64,000 bases of DNA from Oxalobacteraceae bacterium CAVE-383 (lineage in GTDB: Bacteria; Pseudomonadota; Gammaproteobacteria; Burkholderiales; Burkholderiaceae_D). The stretch lies in NCBI GenBank assembly GCA_004134995.1, contig REGP01000001.1, positions 62,001 through 126,000 of the forward strand, written 5' to 3'. A model generated the notes under the pieces. The model had not been told where the DNA came from and made no database searches. It was given only the letters and a program-made list of their open reading frames with translations. Position numbers and translations under genes: made by a program. The stretch's first letter is position 1. Every line of letters begins with the position of its first letter. Positions 30,216 through 39,489 of this stretch are shown piece after piece.

Positions 30216-30240
30216 ATATCGTCAATATCGTCAATATCGT
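30216..30240. repeat. Short tandem repeat (9 bp, nearly three copies)
   Basis: ATATCGTCA twice, then ATATCGT, directly after the LysR stop and just before the terminator. Probably slippage; no function seen. Confidence 0.8.
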
Positions 30241-30246
30241 AAACAC

Positions 30247-30272
30247 AAAACGGCGGCATTTGCCGCCGTTTT
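30247..30272. terminator. Bidirectional intrinsic terminator
   Basis: An 11-bp perfect stem (AAAACGGCGGC/GCCGCCGTTTT) with a 4-base loop; A-run before and T-run after. It lies between the convergent LysR and chemoreceptor genes and can serve both. Confidence 0.9.
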
Positions 30273-30288
30273 GCCGTCACGAAAAAAT

Positions 30289-31989
30289 TCAGCCGTGGCG
30301 CAGACGCGGCTGGCCGGCCTGATTCGATGTCCGTGCCGGTTGCACTGCTTTCTTGACCAGTTTCAGCGAAGGCGCGGATGCGGCTGCGGCGGCCGGACGG
30401 GGCAGGGCGGCGGCAGGCGTTGCCGTTGCATCTTTCAGCTTGAACACGCTGACCACGCCGGCCAGATTGGCGGTCTGGGTCTGCATCGACGCGGCAGCGG
30501 CGGCGGCTTCCTCGACCAGCGATGCGTTCTGCTGGGTGACCTGGTCCATCTGCGCGATGTTGCGGTTGATCTGTTCGATGCCGACGGTCTGTTCGCGGCT
30601 GGCGACCGAAATCTCGCCCATGATGCCGGTGACGCGTTTGACGCTGGCCAGAATTTCATCCATGGTGGCGCCGGCTTCGTCGACCAGCGTCGCGCCGGCA
30701 TCGGCCTTCTGCACCGAGTCGTCGATCAATGTCTTGATTTCCTTGGCGGCGGCCGCCGAGCGCTGCGCCAGGCTGCGCACTTCCGAAGCCACCACCGCGA
30801 AGCCGCGGCCCTGTTCGCCGGCGCGCGCCGCTTCCACCGCCGCGTTCAGCGCCAGGATATTGGTCTGGAACGCGATGCCGTCGATGACGCTGATGATATC
30901 GGCCACTTTGCGCGACGATGTGTTGATGGAGGTCATGGTGTCGACTACCCGCGCCACCACCGAGCCGCCCTTGATGGCGACCGCGGAAGCGGATTCCGCC
31001 AGTTCATTGGCCTGCCGTGCATTCTCGGCATTCTGCTTGACGGTCGAGGTCAGCTGTTCCATGGCCGAGGCGGTTTCCTGCAAGGCGCCGGACTGCTGTT
31101 CGGTGCGCACCGACAGATCGCGGTTGCCGGCGGCGATTTCGCCGGAAGCGTTGGCGATGGAGTCGGTGCCTTGGCGCACGTCGCCGACGATGTTCAGCAG
31201 ATTCTGATTCATGTCTTTCAGCGCCAGCATCAACTGGCCCACTTCATCCTTGCTGTCGACGCGGATCTCGCTGCTCAAGTCGCCGGCGCTGACGTTCTGC
31301 GCCACCGTGACGGCTTGCTTCAGCGGCCGCGAAATCGAACGCGTCAGCCACCAGGCGATCGCCGAACCGAGCAGCAGCGAAAATGCGCTGAGCAGGGCCA
31401 TGGTCCATTTCGCGACGGCGTAGGCCGATGCCGCGGCTTCCACGTTGACGGCGGAATCGGTGTGCAGCAAGGTATTGAATGCGGAAATATGCGCGACCAC
31501 CTGTTTCAGCAGCGGCATGCAGTCGCGCACCAGTGCGTCTTTGGCTGTGTCGGTCTGCTGCGTCGTGGCCAGTCCGACGATGTTCTTGGCGATCGGCAGA
31601 TAGGCGGCTTCCAGAGTGCGCAATTGATTCAGCATGCGGCGTTCTTCGGCATTGGCCGCACTGTCGTCCGATTTGTCGATCATGGCGCCCAGTTGCGCCA
31701 TGCCCTTGTCGATGTCCTTCTGGGCCGATGCGACCAGTTCGATATCGCCTTTCTGCGCTGCCGGATCGGTAAGCAACACCAGGTTGCGTGCGGCAATGGC
31801 GCGCAGCCCGATGGCGAACTGCACTTTGCTCAGGGCCAGCATTTTTCCTTCATCTACCGCGGTGATGACTTCAATGCGTTGATTCAGCGCCGCAACCTGC
31901 CGCAGGCCGAAGCCGGCGCCGGCGACCAGCAGCACCAGTACGATGCCGAATCCCAAACCGAGGCGTTGGCCGATTTTCCAGTTTTTCAT
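30289..31989 (-). CDS. Methyl-accepting chemotaxis protein
   Basis: A 566-aa chemoreceptor. Transmembrane segment 1 ([20 protein letters not shown], about 8-27), a periplasmic four-helix-bundle domain, transmembrane segment 2 near 190-210 ([19 protein letters not shown]), HAMP, and the signalling hairpin [20 protein letters not shown]. Its signalling domain is nearly the same as that of the receptor ending at 27450, and both have an MxxVTQQNA stretch, but the sensor domains differ. The C-terminal tail is extended and rich in Ala/Pro/Lys. GGAGAT 7 bases before 31989 fixes the start; upstream in-frame codons are rejected. Divergent from the aldolase cluster. Confidence 0.93.
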   Translation of the reverse strand: MKNWKIGQRLGLGFGIVLVLLVAGAGFGLRQVAALNQRIEVITAVDEGKMLALSKVQFAIGLRAIAARNLVLLTDPAAQKGDIELVASAQKDIDKGMAQLGAMIDKSDDSAANAEERRMLNQLRTLEAAYLPIAKNIVGLATTQQTDTAKDALVRDCMPLLKQVVAHISAFNTLLHTDSAVNVEAAASAYAVAKWTMALLSAFSLLLGSAIAWWLTRSISRPLKQAVTVAQNVSAGDLSSEIRVDSKDEVGQLMLALKDMNQNLLNIVGDVRQGTDSIANASGEIAAGNRDLSVRTEQQSGALQETASAMEQLTSTVKQNAENARQANELAESASAVAIKGGSVVARVVDTMTSINTSSRKVADIISVIDGIAFQTNILALNAAVEAARAGEQGRGFAVVASEVRSLAQRSAAAAKEIKTLIDDSVQKADAGATLVDEAGATMDEILASVKRVTGIMGEISVASREQTVGIEQINRNIAQMDQVTQQNASLVEEAAAAAASMQTQTANLAGVVSVFKLKDATATPAAALPRPAAAAASAPSLKLVKKAVQPARTSNQAGQPRLRHG

Positions 31990-32235
31990 TTTTATCTCCG
32001 AGAAGTGGGTGAAATGATTTTCTGGCAAACGGCCGGTAGCCACTATCAGGCAATTCCTGAGATTTTCTTGTTGTTTTTGCAATTAAGTTGTTGATATAAA
32101 AGACTTTTTTCCGTACGGAAATACATCGATGCAATGCCCCTCATTCAAGAATGGGATCGGAATCTACTAGTATCTGGCCGGCCCGCCAAGGCTTAACATG
32201 GCCGACGTTTTTTACCGGACAGGAAAGTGGAAGGC

Positions 32236-33264
32236 ATGATCGATCTTAGAAGCGACACCCTGACCAAGCTGACGCGCCGGGACGTCGCGGATCTGGACTA
32301 CGAGAAAATCGGCGACGACTGCTATGGCGAAGATCGCTACGTGCGCGAACTGGAGGCGGCGTGCTGCCGCCTGTTCGGCAAGGAGGCGGCGCTTTTCATG
32401 CCCTCCGGCACGATGAGCAATCAGATCGGCTTGCGCTGCCTGGCCGCGCGCGGCAGGGAAGTCATCACCGAAACCGGTTATCACGTCAACTTCTTCGAAT
32501 CTTCGCAGGTGAGCGCCCTCAGCGGCATCGTCCTGCATCCGTTTCATAGCCAGGACGGTGTTTTGCGCGCGGCCGACATCCGCGCCGCGATCGCTTCCAA
32601 GGCGCGCGGCTCGGCGCTGTATTCGCTGCCGGACGCCGTGTCCCTGGAAAGCAGCATCAACACCTATGGCGGGCTGGTGTATCCGCATGGCGAAATGGTG
32701 CGGGTGCGCGGGCTGTGCGACGAAACCGGCATGGCGCTGTATATGGACGGCGCGCGCATTCTGAATTCCTGCGTCAGCGCCGGTATCGACCCCGACCGCT
32801 ACGCGGCGCCGGCGGATATGCTCAACTTCTGTTTTTCAAAGGGGCTGGGCGCTCCGTTCGGTTCGATGCTGATGGGAAGCCGCGGGCACATCGAGCAAGC
32901 CCGGATATTTCGCAAATGGTATGGCGGCTGCCTGCATCAATCCGGTTTGATGGCGGGCATTGCGCTGCATCGGCTGCGCAACTGGCGCGCCGCCGTCCAG
33001 GCCGACAACGAACTCGCCGGCCTGCTGGGCGCTAAATTGCAGGAGGCGGTGCCGCTCCTGCATCCGGTCCAGACGAATATGGTCTACATCCGCGTGCCGG
33101 ATGCGGCGCGCTTTGTCGATCTGCTGCTGGCCGAAGGCGTGCGCTGCACGGCATGGACCGGCGATACCGTGCGTTTCGTCACCAGCAATCTGCATGGCCG
33201 CGCCGACATCCTGCGCGCCGCCGAGGCGGTTTGCAGGGCAACCGCAGCGGAGGGCGTGCAATGA
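32236..33264 (+). CDS. Threonine aldolase-like PLP enzyme
   Basis: A 342-aa fold-type I PLP enzyme of the low-specificity L-threonine aldolase/beta-eliminating lyase family. It begins with the family signature MIDLRSDTLTKLT, has SGTMSNQIGL, a YMDGARI strand and the PLP-binding Lys202 in NFCFSKGLGAPFGS. Such enzymes split beta-hydroxy amino acids to glycine plus aldehyde or run the reverse reaction. ATG 32236 is preferred over GTG 32227 because AGGAA is 10 bases upstream. Its stop overlaps the ATP-grasp ATG (ATGA), so it is probably part of a small biosynthetic unit rather than plain threonine breakdown. Confidence 0.87.
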   Translation: MIDLRSDTLTKLTRRDVADLDYEKIGDDCYGEDRYVRELEAACCRLFGKEAALFMPSGTMSNQIGLRCLAARGREVITETGYHVNFFESSQVSALSGIVLHPFHSQDGVLRAADIRAAIASKARGSALYSLPDAVSLESSINTYGGLVYPHGEMVRVRGLCDETGMALYMDGARILNSCVSAGIDPDRYAAPADMLNFCFSKGLGAPFGSMLMGSRGHIEQARIFRKWYGGCLHQSGLMAGIALHRLRNWRAAVQADNELAGLLGAKLQEAVPLLHPVQTNMVYIRVPDAARFVDLLLAEGVRCTAWTGDTVRFVTSNLHGRADILRAAEAVCRATAAEGVQ

Positions 33265-34496
33265 GCGGCAACCATGTGGCATTCCTCGAATGCAATGCAT
33301 CCGGCACCGGCGTGGAGGCCATGAAGCGGGTCCGCCGGCGCGGCATGCACGTCATCCTGCTGACCCGGGAACGCGAATTCTATGCCGGCCTGGAAAGCAA
33401 TCCGCTGGATGAAGCGGATATCGTGATCGATGTCTGCACCAATTGCGTGGGATCCATTCTCAATTGCCTGCAGGATTATTCCTTGTCCGGCGTGCTGGCC
33501 TTCGATGACTATCGCCTGATCACCGCGGCCATGGTGGCGCGGCACCTGGGTTTGCCGGCGCCGGATATCGAGGGCCTGTTGAATTGCCGCTTTAAAAACC
33601 GGACCCGCCGCGCCGTGCGCAGCGGCGGCGTCGCCAGCCGGACTTTCAACCTTTCCGCGCCGCCAGAAATGTGGCGGATGCATTTTCCCTGCGTGGTCAA
33701 GCCGTGCGACGACAGCGGCAGCGCCGGCGTCCGGATCTGCCGCGATGCCGCTGATTTCGAGGCGGCGGTCGATTATCTTCGCCGGCATCGCACCAACGTC
33801 CGGGGTTATCGCCTATCCGAAGAATTCCTGGTCGAGGAATTCATCGCCGGCGACGAATTCAGCGCCGAACTGGTCTGGTCGCGGGATCGCGCCGCATGGG
33901 ATTTATTGGGCGTGACGCGCAAGACCGTGACTTCCGGCGAATACCCCATTGAAACCGGCCATGATTTTCCCGTTCTTCTGGCCGCGCATGAAGCCGTTGC
34001 CGCCCAGATCCGGACATGGCTGCGCGAAGCCGCATTGAGCGGCACCGTGGCGCATGTCGAATTCAAGCTGTGCGGCGGCAGGGCCCGCTTGATCGAAATC
34101 AATCCCCGGCCCGGCGGCGACATGATTCATCATCTGTGCAAGACCGTGACCGGCATCGATCTGGTGGACGCTTATCTGTCTTTGCTGATCGACGACTATC
34201 CTTCCGCTTGCCTGCCGGCAGCGGGCGCATCGCGCGCCGCCGCGGCCTCCATCCGCTTTCTGATGCCGGAAGCGCCCGGCAGGCTGATCGATATTCAAAT
34301 GCCGCCAATCGAAAATCCCGGTATTCTGTTGTGCAAAATCAAAAAGGGACCCCTTCTTGTTGAAAGTATCTCAAGCAGTTATGCCCGATTGGGCTTTGTC
34401 GTCGCCGCGGGCGCCGATATCGATGACGCCGCGCGCCAGGCGGAGGCATGCATCGAAGGGATGCAGATAATGTACGCAAATAATGTACGCAAATAA
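33261..34496 (+). CDS. ATP-grasp ligase (amino acid/carboxylate ligase type)
   Basis: A 411-aa ATP-grasp enzyme that would join a carboxylate to an amine via an acyl phosphate. Visible are the Rossmann-like start (HVAFLECNASGTGVEAMKR), the ATP-binding strand FPCVVKPCDDSGSAGVRI, the acidic EEFLVEEFIAGDEFSAEL, and the Mg-binding HVEFKL...EINPRPGGDMI. It resembles L-amino acid ligases and carnosine synthase-like proteins; the substrate is unknown. Start and upstream stop overlap as ATGA. The last codons and stop lie inside a three-copy 13-bp repeat, which alters the junction with the exporter gene. Confidence 0.85.
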   Translation: MSGNHVAFLECNASGTGVEAMKRVRRRGMHVILLTREREFYAGLESNPLDEADIVIDVCTNCVGSILNCLQDYSLSGVLAFDDYRLITAAMVARHLGLPAPDIEGLLNCRFKNRTRRAVRSGGVASRTFNLSAPPEMWRMHFPCVVKPCDDSGSAGVRICRDAADFEAAVDYLRRHRTNVRGYRLSEEFLVEEFIAGDEFSAELVWSRDRAAWDLLGVTRKTVTSGEYPIETGHDFPVLLAAHEAVAAQIRTWLREAALSGTVAHVEFKLCGGRARLIEINPRPGGDMIHHLCKTVTGIDLVDAYLSLLIDDYPSACLPAAGASRAAAASIRFLMPEAPGRLIDIQMPPIENPGILLCKIKKGPLLVESISSSYARLGFVVAAGADIDDAARQAEACIEGMQIMYANNVRK

Positions 34497-34505
34497 TGTA
34501 CGAAA
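34467..34505 (+). repeat. 13-bp tandem repeat (three copies) across the ATP-grasp stop codon
   Basis: ATAATGTACGCAA at 34467 and 34480, then ATAATGTACGAAA at 34493. The ATP-grasp stop (TAA, 34494-34496) lies in the third copy. Since 13 is not a multiple of 3, gain or loss of a copy changes the C terminus. With only two copies the frame would run to a TGA that overlaps the exporter ATG as ATGA. Confidence 0.9.
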
Positions 34506-34511
34506 ACAAGT

Positions 34512-35399
34512 ATGAATAGTTCGATCCAATCCTTATGGATGCTGGTGGCCTGCTTCCTGTTCGCCGTCATGAGCGTGGGCATCAAGCTGGTAGCCGATTT
34601 TTACTCGGTCGGCGAGATACTGATGGCGCGCGGCGTGGCGGGCGCGGCCGTGACGCTTTTGTATATCGCTTTCAACGGCGGCACCCTGAAAACGCGCCTG
34701 GTGCGCCCGCATGTCTGGCGCAGCGTCATCGGCAGTTTTGCGGTGTGGCTGTGGGTGGCGTCGTTCAGCCTGCTGCCGATTGCGATGGCCGTCACGCTCA
34801 ACTACACCTCTTCGGTCTGGCTTGCGGTCATTCTGTTTATCGCCGCCTGGTGGCGCGGGAAGGAAAAGCGCGAATGGGGATTCGGGCTGACCATTTTATT
34901 GAGTTTTCTCGGCATCACCCTGCTGTTGCGGCCGACCATGGGCGAGTCGCAAGTGCTTGGCGGCCTGCTGGCATTGAGTTCCGGCCTGGTGTCCGCGCTG
35001 GCGTATCTGCAGGTGCGCCAACTCGGCAAGGCCGGCGAACCGGAATACCGCATCGTGTTTTATTTCTCCCTGACCTGCTTTGCGGCGGGGCTGGCGGGCA
35101 ATGCTTTCCAGCGTGGCGAAATCTTTCCTTTCCACGCCGCGCAAGGATGGCGGGAGATGATCTGGCTTGCCATGATCGGCACTTCCGCGGCGTTGGCTCA
35201 ATTGGCGTTGACGCGCGCCTACCATCTCGGCAATGCCTTCCTGAGCGCAAATCTGCAATACATGGGCATCGTGTTTTCCAGCTTCCTGGGCGTTCTGATC
35301 TGGAATGACAAGCTCGACTGGCTGGCCTGGTGTGGCATCGCCATTATTCTTGTCGGCGGCATCCTGGCGACGTATTACAACCAGCGCGGCGCCCGCTAG
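34512..35399 (+). CDS. EamA/DMT-family transporter
   Basis: A 295-aa inner-membrane protein with about ten hydrophobic segments in two EamA repeats, starting LWMLVACFLFAVMSVGIKL and ending WCGIAIILVGGILATYY. The family exports amino acids and related metabolites. Adjacent to the aldolase-like and ATP-grasp genes on the same strand, it is the likely exporter of their product. It lacks a good Shine-Dalgarno site, which would suit translational coupling to the upstream gene, yet the upstream stop is now 15 bases away because of the 13-bp repeat. Confidence 0.88.
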   Translation: MNSSIQSLWMLVACFLFAVMSVGIKLVADFYSVGEILMARGVAGAAVTLLYIAFNGGTLKTRLVRPHVWRSVIGSFAVWLWVASFSLLPIAMAVTLNYTSSVWLAVILFIAAWWRGKEKREWGFGLTILLSFLGITLLLRPTMGESQVLGGLLALSSGLVSALAYLQVRQLGKAGEPEYRIVFYFSLTCFAAGLAGNAFQRGEIFPFHAAQGWREMIWLAMIGTSAALAQLALTRAYHLGNAFLSANLQYMGIVFSSFLGVLIWNDKLDWLAWCGIAIILVGGILATYYNQRGAR

Positions 35400-35477
35400 G
35401 ACGGATTTGGCCGGCGGGCAACGAAGATTCTTGCCGATGTTAAGATGCCGGATCACTTTTGTCCTGAAAGCAAAACA

Positions 35478-36398
35478 GTGCAAGCAATTATTTCGATCAA
35501 GAATCTCACCAAAACCTATGCAACGGGTTTTCATGCGCTCAAGAACGTCAATCTGGACATCCGCCGCGGCGAAATCTTCGCCTTGCTTGGGCCGAACGGC
35601 GCCGGCAAGACGACCCTGATCAATATCATCTGCGGCGTCGTCAACCTGAGCGAGGGGACGGTATCGGCCGATGGCCATGACGTTGTCGGCGATTACCGCG
35701 CGGCCCGTTCGCGCATCGGCCTGGTGCCGCAGGAATTGTCGACCGATGCGTTCGAGAGCGTCTGGGCCACCGTCAGTTTCAGCCGGGGCCTGTTCGGCAA
35801 GCCGGCCAATCCGGCGCTGATCGAAAAGATTCTCAAGGACCTTTCCCTGTGGGACAAGAAAGACGCCAAGATCCGCACGCTGTCCGGCGGCATGAAGCGC
35901 CGCGTCATGATCGCCAAGGCGTTGTCGCACGAACCGCAGATCCTGTTTCTCGACGAACCCACCGCGGGCGTCGACGTGGAATTGCGCCGCGACATGTGGA
36001 ATATGGTGCGCGGCCTGCGGGAAAGCGGCGTCACCATTATTCTCACCACGCATTACATCGAAGAGGCCGAGGAAATGGCCGACCGCATCGGCGTGATCCG
36101 CAAGGGCGAAATCATTCTGGTTGAAGAAAAGACGGTGCTGATGGAAAAACTCGGCAAGAAACAATTGACGCTGTATCTGCAGCATCCGCTGGCCAGCATT
36201 CCGGCGGGCTTGGCGAATGAGCCGCTTGAGCTCAGCGAAGACGGCAACGTACTGGTCTACACCTTCGATGCGCAAAGCCAGGAAACCGGCATCGCCGATC
36301 TGCTGCGCCGCCTGAGCGAGCACGGCGTCGACTTCAAGGACCTGCAGTCCAGCCAAAGTTCGCTTGAAGAAATTTTCGTCAGTCTGGTGGAAGCATAA
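35478..36398 (+). CDS. ABC-2 type exporter, ATP-binding subunit (YadG-like)
   Basis: A 306-aa ATPase with Walker [11 protein letters not shown]-loop VPQE, signature LSGGMKRR, Walker [11 protein letters not shown] and the H-loop [14 protein letters not shown], in the order of DrrA/NodI/YadG exporters. The likely start is GTG 35478 (giving [14 protein letters not shown]); an ATG at 35445 adds 11 non-conserved residues. The permease gene begins 3 bases after the stop. The gap of 78 bases after the EamA gene leaves open whether the pair belongs to the same transcript. Its cargo is unknown. Confidence 0.93.
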   Translation: MQAIISIKNLTKTYATGFHALKNVNLDIRRGEIFALLGPNGAGKTTLINIICGVVNLSEGTVSADGHDVVGDYRAARSRIGLVPQELSTDAFESVWATVSFSRGLFGKPANPALIEKILKDLSLWDKKDAKIRTLSGGMKRRVMIAKALSHEPQILFLDEPTAGVDVELRRDMWNMVRGLRESGVTIILTTHYIEEAEEMADRIGVIRKGEIILVEEKTVLMEKLGKKQLTLYLQHPLASIPAGLANEPLELSEDGNVLVYTFDAQSQETGIADLLRRLSEHGVDFKDLQSSQSSLEEIFVSLVEA

Positions 36399-36400
36399 TC

Positions 36401-37162
36401 ATGAACATTCATTCAATCCTCGCAATCTACATGTTCGAAATGGCGCGCACCGGACGCACCCTGATGCAGAGCATCGCCTCGCCGGTCATTTCGACCGCCC
36501 TGTACTTTGTCGTGTTCGGTTCGGCCATCGGCGGCCATATGGTCAATATCGACGGCGTCAGCTACGGCGCCTATATCATCCCCGGCCTGATCATCATGTC
36601 GCTGATGACGCAAAGCACCGCCAATGCCTCTTTCGGCATTTACATGCCGAAGTTCTCCGGCACGATCTACGAAGTTCTCTCGGCGCCCATTTCCAGCATG
36701 GAAATCGTGGCCGGCTACGTTGGCGCGGCCGCGACCAAGTCGATTATCCTGGGCCTGCTGATATTGGCGACTGCGCGCGTATTCATCACCTTCGACATCG
36801 CCCATCCGTTCTGGATGCTTGCCTTCCTGTTCCTGATTTCCTTCACCTTCAGCCTGTTCGGATTCATCATCGGCATCTGGGCCGACGGTTTTGAAAAAAT
36901 CCAGGTCATCCCATTGATGGTGGTTACGCCCCTGGCGTTTCTGGGCGGCAGTTTCTATTCGATCAGCATGCTGCCGCCGTTCTGGCAGAAGGTGGCGTTC
37001 TTTAATCCGGTGGTGTATCTGATCAGCGGCTTCCGCTGGAGCTTTTACGGCGTCTCCGACGTCAGCCTGGGGATCAGCATTACCATGGCGCTGGCGTTTC
37101 TGGCGCTGTGCATCGCGGTGGTGGGCTGGATTTTCAAAACCGGGTATCGGCTGCGGAGCTGA
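36401..37162 (+). CDS. ABC-2 type exporter, permease subunit (YadH-like)
   Basis: A 253-aa membrane protein with six predicted hydrophobic segments, including [33 protein letters not shown] and [16 protein letters not shown]. The [20 protein letters not shown] segment is typical of the NodJ/YadH ABC-2 family. It pairs with the ATPase encoded just upstream and ends 5 bases from the convergent NTF2-like gene. Confidence 0.92.
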   Translation: MNIHSILAIYMFEMARTGRTLMQSIASPVISTALYFVVFGSAIGGHMVNIDGVSYGAYIIPGLIIMSLMTQSTANASFGIYMPKFSGTIYEVLSAPISSMEIVAGYVGAAATKSIILGLLILATARVFITFDIAHPFWMLAFLFLISFTFSLFGFIIGIWADGFEKIQVIPLMVVTPLAFLGGSFYSISMLPPFWQKVAFFNPVVYLISGFRWSFYGVSDVSLGISITMALAFLALCIAVVGWIFKTGYRLRS

Positions 37163-37167
37163 CGCAA

Positions 37168-37731
37168 TCAGCCGGCATGCGAGCCTGGATGCGCAGCCGC
37201 GGGCGCAGGCGGCACCGGAAGAATGATTTCCGAAGCAATTTTCCAGTCGCCGGCTACTTTCACCCATTCAAGAATCATCAGGAATGGACGCGGCGCCGGA
37301 TCCTGGCCGCCATAGGATACGGCGATATTCATCGGTATATAGGTTTCGGCGACATCCGCAGTGAGGCCGACCGCCTTCATTTTTGTGTAATCCGGATAAA
37401 GCTGGACCGGGCCGCCATCGGCGATGTCCTGGATTTTCTTGCTTACCGCGTCAATTCCCCAGAATCCGGCCCAATTGCCTTCGGCCGGATCGACGCTTTT
37501 CGCCACGATCAGCGCGGAAGGCGAATTCCAGAACATCTGCCTGATGGCAGGCACGTCATGTTTGTTCGCCAGCGTCAGGAGTTGCCGGGAGAGGTCTTTG
37601 ACCTCGTCCAGCGAGTGCGCGCTCAACGGCGCTTCGGCGCCCGCCGCGCGTTCGGCATCGGCCGCACGGACCGCCTGGCTCGCTGAAAAAACCAGCGCGA
37701 GCGTGGCAACTGCGAGAAATATCTTTTTCAT
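37168..37731 (-). CDS. Secreted SnoaL/NTF2-like protein
   Basis: A 187-aa protein with a clear signal peptide (MKKIFLAVATLALVFSASQAVRA). The mature part has the alpha+beta pattern of an NTF2/SnoaL-like fold (helix LDEVKDLSRQLLTLANKHDVPAIRQMFW, strands VAETYIPMNIAVSYGG and FLMILEWVKVAGDWKIASE). Such proteins are small-molecule binders or enzymes; no catalytic role can be read. The gene is divergent from tetR across a short gap with a palindromic operator candidate, so it is the probable TetR target. An ATG six codons upstream (37749) is possible. Confidence 0.72.
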   Translation of the reverse strand: MKKIFLAVATLALVFSASQAVRAADAERAAGAEAPLSAHSLDEVKDLSRQLLTLANKHDVPAIRQMFWNSPSALIVAKSVDPAEGNWAGFWGIDAVSKKIQDIADGGPVQLYPDYTKMKAVGLTADVAETYIPMNIAVSYGGQDPAPRPFLMILEWVKVAGDWKIASEIILPVPPAPAAAHPGSHAG

Positions 37732-37778
37732 GGTTTCAGTGTCTTTCAATGTTTTGATCGGTTAATTACATTATTGCT

Positions 37779-37796
37779 GACATGTATTTTCATGTC
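37779..37796. promoter_or_regulatory. Candidate TetR operator between divergent genes
   Basis: GACATG, six bases, CATGTC forms an 18-bp palindrome in the 103-base gap between the NTF2-like gene and the TetR gene. A further CATGTAAGTC follows at 37804, a possible second half-site. The location covers both predicted promoters. Confidence 0.55.
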
Positions 37797-37834
37797 GGTT
37801 ATCATGTAAGTCAAGCTTATTTGGAGAATAGTAA

Positions 37835-38422
37835 ATGGGACGATCCTCAAGGGAAGTAGCCGACCAGAAGCGCGAAGAAGTGATTGCAGGCGCGTCGCAG
37901 TTATTTCGGGAGCAGGGCGTGGACAGGGGCGGCATCGCCGAAATCATGCGCGCGGCGGGCATGACGCATGGCGCGTTCTATAGCCATTTCACCTCCAAGG
38001 AAGCCCTGGCGGCGGAGGCCTGCGAATATGCTTTCAGCGTGGCGACGGCAAAATGGCATGGATTGCTGAACGCAGAGGGCGCGGATGCCGCCGGCGTTCG
38101 CGAAGGCGTGCTGGCCAAATACCTGTCCGCATCGCATCGGGACGATCCCGCCACCGGATGCCCGGGCGCGGCGTTGGCTTCGGATGCCGCCAGGGACGCT
38201 CCCGACGGCTTGCTGCGCAAGGCTTATGTCGCGGGATTGAAAGGCATGTCCGGCGCGGTCGAACGCATGATGCCGGCCAGCCTGTCCGCGAAAATGCGGC
38301 GCAAGCGCGCCCTGCGCACCATTGCCACCGCGTTGGGCGCGATTACGATTGCGCGCGCAGTCAAGGGGGATCCGCTTGCGGATGAAATATTGGAGGCGGT
38401 GCGGGAGGAGATGCTGCGTTGA
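37835..38422 (+). CDS. TetR-family transcriptional repressor
   Basis: A 195-aa regulator with an N-terminal TetR helix-turn-helix (REEVIAGASQLFREQGVDRGGIAEIMRAAGMTHGAFYSHFTSKEALAAEA), the GAFYSHF form being typical. The C-terminal ligand domain has ATGCPGAALASDAAR, as in many AcrR/NemR-like members that sense electrophiles; the Cys here might do so, which is inference. It probably represses itself and the divergent secreted protein gene through the palindrome at 37779-37796. Confidence 0.92.
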   Translation: MGRSSREVADQKREEVIAGASQLFREQGVDRGGIAEIMRAAGMTHGAFYSHFTSKEALAAEACEYAFSVATAKWHGLLNAEGADAAGVREGVLAKYLSASHRDDPATGCPGAALASDAARDAPDGLLRKAYVAGLKGMSGAVERMMPASLSAKMRRKRALRTIATALGAITIARAVKGDPLADEILEAVREEMLR

Positions 38423-38434
38423 GGGACGTGACCT

Positions 38435-39349
38435 TCAAGGCTTTGTCTGCTCTTTGCAGATATCCGTACAAAAATTCAAAAATGCCTCAATCGCAGCCGG
38501 TGGCAATCGCCGCGAGGGTCTGATGGCATACAGAGGAAATTTCTCGTCGGACTGATCGGGAAACAGTTCGATCAAAGCTCCGCTTTCAATATGATGGGTA
38601 ACGCCGAGCGCAAGCATTTGCGCGATGCCAGCACCCGCAAGGCAGGCATTGAGCATTGTGTCGACGTCCGTCATTGTTAATTGTCCACTGGTAGCGATCG
38701 GAAGCACCTTTTTTCCAGCGTGGAACTCCCAGGCAAACGGCTTGCCGCGCTGAGGATCAATATACTGAATACAGTTGTGTTCGCTTAATGCCGCCGGTGT
38801 CTGCGGACGCCCATATTTTTTTATATAAGTCGGCGCCGCAACAGTAATGACACGCGTTACCAGGAGCAGGCGGGACGACATGCTTGAAGGAGGCTGCGGG
38901 CCGAAGCGGATCGCCGCGTCCATCCCTTCCGCAACCAAATCTCCCGAATCGGGCATTTGTGTAATCGTCAGATGGAGGTCCGGATAGCGCGCTGTGAATT
39001 CCGAGAGCCGTGGCGCCAGCACATAACGTGAAAATAAGGAATTCAAATTCACTCGTAGCGTGCCGCGTACCGAGACCGCGGCACCCGAAACGGTGTTGGC
39101 TGCATCCTCAACACCCGCAAGGTGCGGAGCCACAAGCTCATAAAGCCTGACGCCTTCTCCCGTCAAATGGAGCGCACGTGTTGTACGCTCCAGCAGCCGA
39201 ATACCGAGCCGCTCTTCCAGACGCGATATGGAACGGCTTACGCCCGACGCCGACAGCCCCAGCACCTCGCCCGCCCGCGTAAAGCTGCCGGTCTCGACCA
39301 CTGCGGCTAACACGCTCATTCCCGAAAGCAATCTTCCGTCGAATCCCAT
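38435..39349 (-). CDS. LysR-family transcriptional regulator
   Basis: A 304-aa regulator with a typical LysR DNA-binding domain (LAAVVETGSFTRAGEVLGLSASGVSRSISRLEERLGIRLLERTTR) and effector domain. The start at 39349 is set by AAAGGTGAC 5 bases upstream; eight further upstream codons exist. It is divergent from the amidohydrolase-MFS-SDR operon, the classical arrangement for a LysR regulator and its target. It shares the lower third-position GC of that block, suggesting they were acquired together. Confidence 0.93.
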   Translation of the reverse strand: MGFDGRLLSGMSVLAAVVETGSFTRAGEVLGLSASGVSRSISRLEERLGIRLLERTTRALHLTGEGVRLYELVAPHLAGVEDAANTVSGAAVSVRGTLRVNLNSLFSRYVLAPRLSEFTARYPDLHLTITQMPDSGDLVAEGMDAAIRFGPQPPSSMSSRLLLVTRVITVAAPTYIKKYGRPQTPAALSEHNCIQYIDPQRGKPFAWEFHAGKKVLPIATSGQLTMTDVDTMLNACLAGAGIAQMLALGVTHHIESGALIELFPDQSDEKFPLYAIRPSRRLPPAAIEAFLNFCTDICKEQTKP

Positions 39350-39489
39350 ACTGTCACCTTTGATTTTTTGCACAAATGATATGCGTGACTATACCTTAAT
39401 CAAAAGTGTCGTGCGCTGTATCGTGGCAACACCGGCTGAGAAATGTCGCCACTAAGTCCATTACCGAATCAACAAAAGGAGAGTTCATC

